This document shows, piece by piece, positions 52,440 through 62,502 of a stretch of DNA of 64,000 nucleotides. Under the pieces are notes generated by a model. The model did not search any database. It was not told where the DNA came from and saw nothing but the letters and a program-made list of their open reading frames with translations. Source of the stretch: Paraphaeosphaeria minitans (taxonomy: Eukaryota > Ascomycota > Dothideomycetes > Pleosporales > Didymosphaeriaceae); contig WJXW01000008.1 of the NCBI GenBank assembly GCA_015832175.1, positions 310,001 through 374,000 of the forward strand. The letters run 5' to 3'. Every line of letters begins with the position of its first letter. The stretch's first letter is position 1. Position numbers and translations under genes: made by a program.

Positions 52440-53392
52440 CTATGCACACCATTTTGGGAATTTCACGCCATTCTTCCACTGCGCTTCATCCTCCCGGAAC
52501 AATTGCCCGAAGCCGTATACACCATATACCTCCCTTTGCGTACCTCGATCCCAGGTGATCGCCTCCACTATACATCCCTGCGGCACAATTGGCCAAATAA
52601 CATCCTTGAACATAACACACTCCCACTCTACCCTGATCTGGTATATAGGTCTCACGTGTCGACAGTCTCTGCGCCACCATGGAATTGCCATGATGCGTTC
52701 CAGCTGCTTTGCGAGATTGTTCAAGAATTGTAGGTCACCGCTTTCTTGGGCTTGCTTTCCCACGAAGACCCCAATGCGTATGCATTTCTCGCTCAGCAGG
52801 TTCAGTTGCAATATCCTCGCCCACATGAGTATCTTCTGGTCTTCTAGGGACTTGTTCGCACGATCTTGTTCCGAGATGCGGAGTCGCGGCCAGCTCGCGT
52901 CGTCCTGCATGCGGCGCAGAAATTGAATGTCTTGCCTAAAGTGCGGGTGAGATCTCAGCGTGAGCCAACAGAATATAGCAGGCGATTCACTTACACTATG
53001 CGGTGGAAATACTCCGCGGTAACAGTGAGAGTCGGTGGCCCGAGTTTCATGGTCTCGATCTCAAGGACGGGCTCAGCTTCTGCGGCGAGCTGGCGGCAAG
53101 TCTGTACGATGGCGCGCTCGACGTAGCGTAGAACCAAGATGACGACGGGCTTGACTTTGTAGATCCTGTCGCTGGAGCTGGCTCGGTAGCCCGGGACGTG
53201 TCTTGTGCGGACGGGGAGGCATTCGTAGATCTGGCGCCGGATAGAATTGGGCAGGCTGAGGAAAGCAAATGATCATGAGCTCGAATTTGGTGCGGTCGAG
53301 AGTTTCATGGGAGCAATAGCATGCTCAGCGCGTCTTGGAAGTTCTGCACGCGTAGCGCTGGCATTGAGAAATGATTCGAAGCCGTCCCCCAT
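52440..53392 (-). pseudogene. 2EXR-type protein gene, two exons, with one in-frame TGA
   Basis: 2EXR-domain proteins are a large fungal-specific family of unknown function, related to F-box-like proteins. Exon 1 runs 53392-52995, exon 2 52935-52440; the 59-bp intron (52936-52994) has GTAAGT and CTTTAG and joins EYFHRIV to QDIQFLRRM. Total length is 298 codons. The core motif FLSLPNSIRRQIYECLPV, followed by AIVQTCRQLAAEAEPVL, is typical. Codon 40 is TGA (53273-53275), between NSSS and SFAFLSLP, just before the core motif. Of the three upstream GT sites I found, none can splice it out in frame. A TATA box sits 123 bp upstream of the ATG, so the promoter and start look normal. The next in-frame Met lies beyond the core motif, so reinitiation would not save the domain. 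Confidence 0.65.
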
Positions 53393-53514
53393 GACTTGCT
53401 TAGTGGCGCAGGAACCTGTCGGGTCTGGTTCAAATGAAGAGAGTCCAGCGATCAGTCGGCTGAGTGAGGGGAATTAGGCTTAGGGTGCAATGTACGATGT
53501 GGAGGGCGCTGTTT

Positions 53515-53521
53515 ATTTATA
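53515..53521 (-). promoter_or_regulatory. TATA box of the 2EXR-type gene
   Basis: TATAAAT on the minus strand (context GCATATAAATAAAC), 123 bp ahead of ATG 53392. No other ATG lies between it and 53392, which supports that start. Confidence 0.5.
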
Positions 53522-55361
53522 TGCACTTGCTGAGCGTTTACCTGGCACGAGAGCTCACGGATTCACTTCGCGACAGCCCAAAGTCAACACGTGCTGCTCA
53601 GGTGAAGCACGATCTGAATCGACCTGCTGGCTCATGCTGTGGCATCCTAACATTGAATTTCAGTTCTTGGGCGACGATCAGCAGAGGTTGAGAGTAGCAA
53701 AAGTGATTACACACAGACCAAGTTAAATCTCAACCATCGGTAGTCTTGCTTACATTATCTGCGATGAGCTGTCTCGCTCGGAATATTCTGAAGGGTAGAG
53801 GATTCACCTGAGAGATGTCCCGACTTATAACGAAAAGTCTGAATGAAGTCAGCGCAACAACTGCTGTGTGCTGGTTTCTCGATTGAGCTGTTTGGTTTAA
53901 AAATTAGTAGCTGAGAGTCGCCTAACACGCATGGAGAGCAGTGATTTTGCTATCTCTGCAATGGAAGCAAGCATTAGTCATAATAGCATGACCAAAAAGC
54001 TGATAAGAACAAACATCTCCCTACCAACCGTTCTTTAACAAAGCGTGAGAATACTGGAAGATGACGTCAAAGCCAAGGTGCAGTATTGGATCCAGCAGTG
54101 GATCGAGGTGACCAGAGCTGTATGGTACAACGTTCACCCAGCATAGCCCGAGCCACTTTCAGATCCGCACAAGTTTCAAACCCAGCCGCACCATATCCAC
54201 TCCCAACAGGCTGAACCCCACATCCACAGGCCACACGATAGGTCACACGGGCAGCAATCTCCAACACCTACTACCATGGCCCAAATGCAAGCAAAGAAGT
54301 CCTGGTCTCTCGATCTATCCTCGGTACGACTTAGCCGTTCGTCTATCTCGATCAAGGCTGTTGTATTGGTCGCTTCTCGCTCCATAAACCCCCCTCCATA
54401 AGCTCCACCCCCAGGAGCACGCCCAGTATCAGACCCACCGACCGTCCGTTGCCGTGCCGACACCTACGGCGATCAATCTTGTCCTGGCAACGTCCACGTC
54501 ACTCTAGCATAACACTGCTATATAGGCCGCTCGTCCTCATCTTCACCATTCAATGCTCTCAAAATCTTCGGCATCCTGTTTCGCAACATCACACAGGCAA
54601 GAGCAGACTGGATATGAAGTAATACGACATAGCATTGCTTTCGATTCGCCACCTCACTCGGGCCTCAAAGTTAACAACAAAATTGCAGAACCAATTCTCA
54701 ACCACCACTGGGAGACGCCTCACAATGCAAAAAAAAACTCAGCAGGAAACAACAGGTCAGCTCGAACAGATAATACAAGAAGTGAAATGGAACGAGACAA
54801 AACAAGCCAACCAGAGAAAACCCTCATACAACAGACCCACCAAGCACGCCCCTGGAGACGAATCAAAAATATCATCGCAATCGCGATCGCCCTCACGACG
54901 CCGAAGCACCGAAACACCAGAGTAGCAGAAGATCAATCGAATCCGCGGGCAAACACGGCTACCAGCGCGTAACAGACGGCCACAGAGTAAGCGTGCGCAC
55001 AGCGCACGTGTACAAAATTAAGCCGTATAAACAGTGACCAACGGCCGGTAATAGGGAGGAGGTCATAAAGTCGGAGACATCGTATCGCGTAAAAGCATGA
55101 CAAAAGTCTAGATGATAACGAAGAGAAGGGTTAATGGAGGTGATCGCCGGTCCGCGAAGACGAGAGGCCAATCGACGCACATGTATTTGCACGAAAACGT
55201 GTCGTGGGGCCGGGCCTTGGGGAATCGGTCGCATGACAGGGAGTGCAAGCGCTGGACATGGGTTTGCGCACTGCTTGTTCTCGGCCTGAGCAGGAAGCTC
55301 TTCGAAAGAAAACCTGAATACAAGTGTCAAATGATGCAAAGGTTGCGGTGGAGCAAACTTC
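53522..55361. other. 1.8-kb region without a firm gene
   Basis: Short frames on both strands. A plus-strand frame from ATG 54553 (139 codons, hydrophilic) and an overlapping frame with a presequence-like stretch (IRHLTRASKLTTKLQNQF, from about 54638) might belong to one small spliced gene, but I found no convincing join. Left uncalled. Confidence 0.35.
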
Positions 55362-57814
55362 TCATGCAGGCATCTGAGACACAGGAGGGAATTGCTGCAT
55401 GGCGGCGGCAAACTTGGCTTCGATGTTGTCGTCGAGATTGATTCCACTGTCATCAAGACCGGCGTCTTGGGAGAGCGCAAACTCTAGGTCAAAAGCTTGT
55501 GCAGCAGTCATTTGTCGATGCTGGCCTAGGTTCATTAGTCAGCAAAAAGAAAAGGCAGAGAAAGAAGCCATGGGAAAGACTCACTATCTGGCTGAGACAT
55601 GCTCGGTCCGTGCATGGAAGCATTTCCATTGCTTCCCATAAAAGATGCCCCAGTGCCAAACTCTTCGCTCCCAAAGCGGCTTTGATTTTGACTGCCGCTG
55701 GTGCCAGTGGCCATACCAGCGTTCAAGGACTCTCCAAGTATTCCCGGAGAAGCAGGGTCTGAACTTGAGAACTGGTGTGAAAGGAAGCCTCCCAAAGATG
55801 CCAGCCAGATGGCCATTTCGTCGACAAACACCTTGGTCAACCACCAGCCTTGGAAGCTTGGCCCATTCTCGACAGTAATCTCACGCAGGACGGCTGTGCT
55901 GATTGCATTCAACGTGTGGAGTACTGTGCGTGCTGAAAGATCAGGGAATCGAGAAGGGAGTCTTGTCAGGAATGCGGCAATCCGGTCAATGACAGTCTCT
56001 TGCAGGATATCGACAGGCGGATCTGGGGTCGAGATCTGGTAGAACGTTCCGTCTGGCAGCCACATTTCCGACTTAAGCGGCAGGAATATCGCACGAATCT
56101 CCTTCGAAAGGATCTCAGCCACCAACTCGTGGTTGCATGAGTGAGGCAGTTCGTTCTCCATGATGCGCTTAATGTTAACATATGCTTGGAAGTCGCCCCA
56201 CATACGATCACGGTTCTCGTCGACCGTCAACATAACAGCAGCGGCGTGGGCTGTGGAATTGACGCGAAGCATTTGTCGGAGCAGATGCGCAAAGACGGTC
56301 GCAGGCTCTAAGCGAGCAGCAAGGACGGTGGAAGGCAAGTTGTGAAAGGCCTTGCTGATATGGGAATGAAGCAGCTTCCAGACGTTGTCGAGGAACTTGA
56401 GGACCGGTGCGGGTGCCACTTGGAGAGTGAGTTGAGCAACATTGCGAATCATTTTCTGGTACATCATCCAGTCACACTCGCGGATCCAGGGGCTGAGCTT
56501 ATCCATAGCGAATAGCTTTGCGACCGGTACAGTCAAGGTACCTTGGAACGAAGTGAAGAGCCGGAAAAACTGCTTCTCTTTGCAAAATCGCACGGCATCT
56601 ACGAGCGAAGTGATATGGCTCTTGTACAAAGCAACGAGTGCCTCCGATGCATCTGGGTCTGTTCCTTCCGGAAGATACGGCGATACGTCAGGCATTACAA
56701 TCTCCAGAGGATCTCCTTCCACACCGTTGAGAAGCTCCAGAGTAGGGAACCGAAGCTCGTACTCGTACCCCGCAGTTTGCGGCGAGTGAATATCGGCATA
56801 GCAGCGACCCTTGGATGAGTTTTGTGGATAGTAATTCGTCGTCGAGTAAGACTGATGTTGTTGAGAAGGAAACGCGGCAGTGTCGGTAGACATGCGTGGC
56901 TGCGAAGCGGTGGAATCGTGTCGCTTCAGGAGATCTCGCGATGTCGGGACTCGGGGCATTTGGCGCGAGGGTTGGGTTTCGTCATCATCGACCATTTCCA
57001 GGTCCACGTAGTGGTATTTGGACTCTCCGCGAACACCAAGTCGTCTAGTCTGGATATTGGGAAAGATGACGCGCACCAGCTTGCCAAAAGAAGCAGGGTT
57101 CAATGGCACCACCCGCTCGTGAGCGCATCGGCTTGCGTACTTGGAGAACACACGGTTCCGCGGTACTGACGTTTTTCCGACGGTGCAGGCTTGCTGCAGC
57201 CAGAGCATGGCGAAGAGCTGCTTCGACTTCTCCGATCTTGATGTGCGATCTGTGGCGAGCACTTCTGCAGCAACCTCCTTTAGCTTGCGGCCCATGTTGT
57301 GGCGAAGCATCTCTCGCAGCTCCTTGTCATTTTGAGCAGTGGGCCCCCCAGCCTTCTTTTTCTTGTCTTCCACCTCGACGGGCGTCGCCACGAACTGCTG
57401 TTGCTCTACCGCATACTGCTGAGGCTGTGACTGCGTAGGTTGGAAGGTCTGGTGTGCGTTCGGGTCGATGTGCTGGAGGGGTAAGCCGTGTGTCGGACCC
57501 ATGCCGTTCTGTCCGTCTCCTACGTAGCCTACCAGCTGGTGGACCGGGTCCATGGACACATTTTCTTGCTGAGAGACATGCTGTGCGGCCTGGAGGAGCG
57601 GACCGGCAAACGATTGATTGTACTGCAGCTGTTGATTGAAGGCGGGGGCTGGTGGAGTGGGCTGGTGCTGGCTACGCTGGAATTGGGCTTGTAAGTCGTG
57701 CTGGTCGAACGAATGACGGCTCGTGGTGGATGCGCTACTGGTAGGACGGGTGTTGATTGCGCTGCGGACCGTGACGGAGGCGCCCGATTGCGTGCGAGGA
57801 TTTCTGGTGGTCAT
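55362..57814 (-). CDS. RFX1: RFX-family winged-helix transcription factor, two exons
   Basis: Fungal RFX proteins (yeast Rfx1/Crt1, fission yeast Sak1, cpcR1 in Acremonium) bind X-box DNA and control DNA-damage response, cell cycle, morphology and some secondary-metabolite genes. Exons (minus): 57814-55585 and 55525-55362; 2394 nt, 797 aa. The intron 55526-55584 has GTGAGT and CCTAG, and joins MSQPDS to QHRQMTAAQAFDLEFALSQD. The Gln/Pro-rich N-terminus is typical. The RFX DNA-binding domain is about 204-274: LWLQQACTVGKTSVPRNRVF, YASRCAHERVVPLNPASFGK, then TRRLGVRGESKYHY. The extended dimerization region follows (about 400-690). The acidic C-terminus (DAGLDDSGINLDDN) lies in exon 2. Start MTTRNPRTQSG at 57814. 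Confidence 0.95.
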
Positions 57815-58870
57815 GGGAGCTTTCACGCGGTGGTGATGTGATATGGTGTGGTTCTTGGGAGGTCAGATGTCGTGTTTACAAACAATCCTGGTGTGGTGGC
57901 CGGTGTTGCGGTCAGACATCCGCTGATGAGCACGTAGCCGCGCACGAGTGCCACAGGGACTGCACAGCTGTCAATGGCTATGCTTGTGTGCGTGAATGGC
58001 GGTGCACAGTCAGTCGAGTCCAACTGTGACGGGTCCGTTGCTGGGGAGATTCGCGACGGTGGCCGAGGGGGGGCGGGGGGGCGAAATTGGCGAAGGTAAA
58101 TAGGCAGCTATAGCAATGGTCGGAGAATGCCCAATTAGTAGTTATAAAATCCCTGGATTCCAAGAAATGAAGCGTCGTGAAGCTGTCCGGGAGGATGCGC
58201 ACGGCAATGTTTTGGCTTTTGTTGATACTTTGTTTGGCGACATGGAAACGGCTAACTCGCTGACTAAGCTGAGACCGATGCGAGTTGCACGTGACCCTCC
58301 CTCGACTTCGCAGGTGGTTCTCGGGAGTAACAATTGAGCAGGAGTGATTGTTACGCTCACGAGGCATATGTGCACGATGTGAGAGGGCATCATAAGTCAA
58401 TCCAGCAGAAGTTGAGGTTCAAGTAACATGTCGCGGGCTTTTTTCGTCGTGTTTTCTACATGTTGCGGGCGTTATTCGCCGTGTTTTCTGTGCCCGTGGA
58501 CGCAGTGCCCGGGTGGTCACTGTCATCCCCCACACGTGTGCATTTTACATGATATTTTCCTTCCATCCCATACCAGAGACTGTTCATAGCCATATCTAGG
58601 CACTCCATAATGTGTGAAGCGTAGGTACATGGCCCGTGGCTGCGTGTTGTTGGTCAGATCCGTTGGCTCGCGGAAGCCCGGGTGACGTCGTCCCCGCCTG
58701 GTGGTCTGCTTAGGCGATGACGCCGTGCCCCTCGCACAAACACTCTCCACTCCGACACCATAAAGACACATCTGCACGCCTCGTACCACTTCACTCCACC
58801 TCAGTCCTCAACCGCCGCCTCCTCACACCCGCGCACTTTCTCACGAGCTCATCAGCTTCATACCGCCATC
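57815..58870. other. 1.1-kb intergenic region between divergent RFX1 and YOP1
   Basis: Holds both promoters. A G-rich run lies at about 58062-58081, and a partly repeated element (TGTTGCGGGC / CGTGTTTTCT) near 58430-58490. The YOP1 leader is C/A-rich. No gene seen. Confidence 0.45.
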
Positions 58871-59821
58871 ATGTCTGTTCAAGAAAAGGCACAAGCCCAC
58901 CTGTCGCAGCTCGACAAGGAGGTACGTTCACACATCACAATACCACGACGAGCATGCTCGAGGGCTGCAGCCTGGTGTCTACAACGAGTCCCTCATGTCG
59001 AGTTGTAGTCCTCGCACCCTGTGCGCCTCATCCCGCCTGCTAACGCCCGAATGCACAGCTGTCCAAATACCCCACCCTCAACAACTTGGAGAAGCAGACC
59101 TCGGTGCCCAAGGTCTACGCCTTTCTCGGCCTCGTCGGCCTATACTTTTTCCTCGTCTTCTTCAACATTGCCGGGGCTTTCCTCGTCAACATCGCTGGCT
59201 TCCTCATCCCCGCATACTACTCGATGGGCGCCCTGTTCAGCGCCAGCAAGGTCGACGATACCCAGGTACGTATCGGCAGACGGCGGCAGTTGTCACAGCT
59301 TATGCTTTACGGAATATGCTAACATAAACCGCAGTGGCTCACGGTACGCATCCTCATTAATGCCTTGTTTCTGCCAGCTACCCCGCTCGGCTATTGAGAA
59401 CTTTATACTAACGCGCCAGGGATAGTACTGGGTGACTTTTGCTTTCTTCACGTAAGTTGTAAATTCTCGAACCGTATCATTTGCACATATTGACTGCGAT
59501 AGTGTTTTTGAGAGTGCCATAAACGCTGTTTACTGGTTCCGTAAGTCTCCGACGATACACGCTCCAACGCACGGCTAACGAAGGCAGCTTTCTACTACAC
59601 CTTCAAGTTTGTCCTCGTCCTGTGGATGGCTCTTCCCCAGACTGGGTAGGTCTTATACCCTGAAGTGGCAAGAACACAGGCTAACAACACTCAGTGGAGC
59701 CCAGATCATCTTCCGCTCCTTCCTCCAGCCCGTCTTCTCCCGCTACTTCTCCGAGTCCGGTTCGACCGCCGCCAACCTCCGTGCTCAGGCCGACTCCGCT
59801 GGCAAGCCGCACGCCTCCTAG
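58871..59821 (+). CDS. YOP1: ER-shaping reticulon-like protein Yop1, seven exons including a 9-nt microexon
   Basis: Yop1 (REEP5/DP1/HVA22 family) bends ER membrane into tubules with reticulons. Exons: 58871-58921, 59059-59265, 59335-59343, 59426-59451, 59503-59540, 59588-59645, 59695-59821; 516 nt, 171 aa. The joined protein starts MSVQEKAQAHLSQLDKELSK and shows the family core: PKVYAFLGLVGLYFFLVFFN, then GFLIPAYYSMGALFS, DDTQ-WLT-YWVTFAFF, ESAINAVYWFPFYYTFKFVL, VLWMALPQTGGAQIIFRSFL and QPVFSRYF. The hydrophobic hairpins needed for membrane bending are present. Exon 3 encodes only the conserved WLT. Introns are 137, 69, 82, 51, 47 and 49 bp. All joins restore conserved sequence. Confidence 0.95.
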
Positions 59822-62502
59822 AGAGCTGCTAAACTAGCAAGTTTCTGACAGCCGCACCACCAGGGCCTGGAAAGACGGCTGCTTCATTTCAAGACCCCTC
59901 GGTGACCTGTGCGAAGACGGCGGCTGTTGCAGCTTGGTTACGATGTTTTGACGATTCACGAAAGGCTGGGGATATGGAAAAGGTTGGGAATAGTGCGGCT
60001 GGGGCTGGGAAAGGGAGGGGCTTTACGGTTGGTATCACCATCACGTGATGTTGGTGATACCGGTTGGGTGTCTCGTTTGGGTAGGTGGACGCATGTAGAT
60101 CTCGTCTGGTGGTGGTAATGCTATGGTTGTTCTCCTCAGTTTTGCCCTCTCCATCTCCTGGGATGTCTTGATGTTGAGTCGTCCCTCTGTTCCGCGGTCC
60201 GATAATCACCTAAACGATTGTGGTCGAGCGTGCGGTAAGGGGTATTGACGGGGTAGCCCTAAGACTCAGGGATACCTGACCGTTGGAAGACAGCGTGGCG
60301 CTTAGGTATTGTATTGAATCGGCAAAGATTAGCAGGCAGCTCGTCTGGCGGAACGATTACAACCCTGCAGTGTTTGGGCGGCAGAGGGAGTCGTCTGGAG
60401 AGGGAATGGTTTGGGGCGACACTGGGGTGTCCGAGGCCACGGTTGACCGGAGACCCTCTGGTTATATGCTGGGCGTATGTAAGGTAGATAGATAGATATA
60501 TAGATAGATAGATGGACAGATAGATGGACAGATAGATGGACAGATAGATGGACAGATGGATGGACAGATGGATAGATAGGCTGGTGGTAGACACGGGGTG
60601 CAATGCGGATATGGAAACAAAGTATAAAGGTCGAGAAAAGCTATAGATTGGGAATGTGTCCAGAATCCGGAAAGTAGATATAGAATCGCATCTACCCGTG
60701 TCGTTTGGTAGCTTGCTTAGGTAGCTTCCACCTCGAGTTTTGCATTTGGGACGTTTAGATGCGAGATGCAGATATGCAAAAACATATAAGCCTTTGTTGC
60801 ATGCTTCAGCTCGATAGAGACTCATCTAAGATAATCTCGGGTGCCTTGAAGCTTCGTCGGGCTCTGCATGAATGAACCGAGAACGTGCGCGACTAGCCAA
60901 TCATACGGGAAATTGGGCATCGCTATCGAAGAACGATGAAAGAAACATAGCGGTGAAGCATATACAGAACGATATCATGTGTACAATGTTCGGACTTCAA
61001 AGTCCTTTTTTGCGTATGCTAGCTAAAGTATGATGTAGGTGGAGCCGGGTGGGGCCGTGTGATGGATGCCAAGCGGCGCTATACCCTTTGTGTTTGAGCT
61101 TCTTTCGCACTCCATCTCACCCACGGTGCCTCGACGGTCTCTCTACAACCAAATCTGCGACGCAACCCTATCGCATAGCCACAATGACTCTGTACTCTTG
61201 CTGATTATACCTCCATATACGGCTTCGATGGTGCTATGGGTTTCTGTATGCGATAGCCACCCAGATTATGCCATCACTGTCCTCGTTCTCTTCTACCAGT
61301 TTCCTCACGTTGCGCAGTTAACGTCATCTAAATTGTGCAGGTTCCATCAAGTGGATGTCGAAGAATGTGTTGATAAGTGCGTGATGACAGATTAGGCTCA
61401 CCGCGGGAGCGCATTTCGCGCACCCGGCCAGCCTACAAGAACCCAGCCCATTTCAAGTCCAGCACCTCGCATCTCAGAAAAAATCATCTACCTTCTCGTT
61501 TCCAGTCCATTCTTGATCGTTGTTCTTTATGCGCGCATCGGGGTCGCATATCAATGTGAAAGAGTTGGAAACCACGGTATCAGGGTCTGCTTCGACCTTG
61601 TTAATGCGTCGCAAACGCTCGCGCAGCGTGTCCGTCGGCAGCATCAGTGTGTGCTGGACCTGGACCGTCATTTCCCCCATAGATTCCCCAGGTTTTCACA
61701 TCCTGGCGCTAGCATGGCAGCTCACCACCCACGGCAACATGGATCTTGCTTCGCGAAAACTACCAGCAGGCCAGCTACGAAGGTGTGAAGCATCATGGAT
61801 GCCGGCGTAGTTACCAGCCTCGAAGCAGCTGCGGTTGATGCGAAAGTTATGTTGCCGGGTTGAATATATGCCATCACTTAAGTTTATGGAAACGCCCAAA
61901 TTAGAAACCATCCCCATCTGCTCACGCTCCCTGCCGCGTTTGCGATACAGAAAGATTCAGACGTGTCAAGGGATTGTGAGCACTGCTTCGCCAGCAAGGG
62001 CCTGGAGCCAATCTCAGCTGCAGCAAACTGGCACGTTCAGATCGCAACAACTTCAGAGCTACGACCACACCAGGAACACAAAATGATCTGGCTGAAGTAT
62101 CCGAGGGCGCCATGCGATACTGTACTGTAGTAATGTGCCGCAAACTGGGTTGGAATTGTGGTTTGCGTGGAAGCCAGGCCTGGTAGACAAAGATCAGCAT
62201 TCGGAAGCGCAGCTATATCTTGGCATTTGGATATGAGCCCGGGTCGTTGCCAATGTGTTCGCACCGTGTCGGCGAAATAGAAAGTACCGGTCGCTCATGA
62301 CCGCGGACTATATAGACCTTGGCTCCTTAATACCTCCCCTCGGCATTCGATCGAACAATTGAACCCTCCTCTTTCTCTCCGTCGGACGCAATTGCCTGCC
62401 AACTGTTGACCATTAGCCGTTGAGTGCTAGCGAGAGGGATTACCTCATTTGCTTGCTCCATACTTTGTACACCTCACAAACACAACCACCCGCCCCGTCA
62501 AC
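59822..62502. other. 2.7-kb gene-poor region with a GATA/GACA microsatellite
   Basis: The microsatellite is at 60483-60580. Two minus-strand frames, 61917-61696 and 61680-61474, read like protein (SNLGVSINLSDGIYSTRQHN; LRERLRRINKVEADPDTVVS) and might be exons of one small gene, but I could not find a safe splice join or a family. The right end holds the promoter of the WHIM-domain gene. Confidence 0.4.
60483..60580. repeat. GATA / GATGGACA microsatellite
   Basis: GATA units (60486-60512) pass into a compound array of AGATAGATGGAC-type units to 60580. It lies about 0.7 kb beyond the YOP1 stop codon. On the minus strand it makes an accidental SIYL/SIHL repeat frame. Confidence 0.95.

Noticed and set aside
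53080..53392. Splice sites that might remove the TGA at 53273
   Set aside because: The strong TTTCCTCAG acceptor after the TGA needs a phase-2 donor; the three upstream GT sites are in the wrong phase or lie before the start codon.
60259..60825. 188-codon minus-strand frame with SIYL/SIHL repeats
   Set aside because: It is the translation of the GATA/GACA microsatellite; no start context or conserved sequence.
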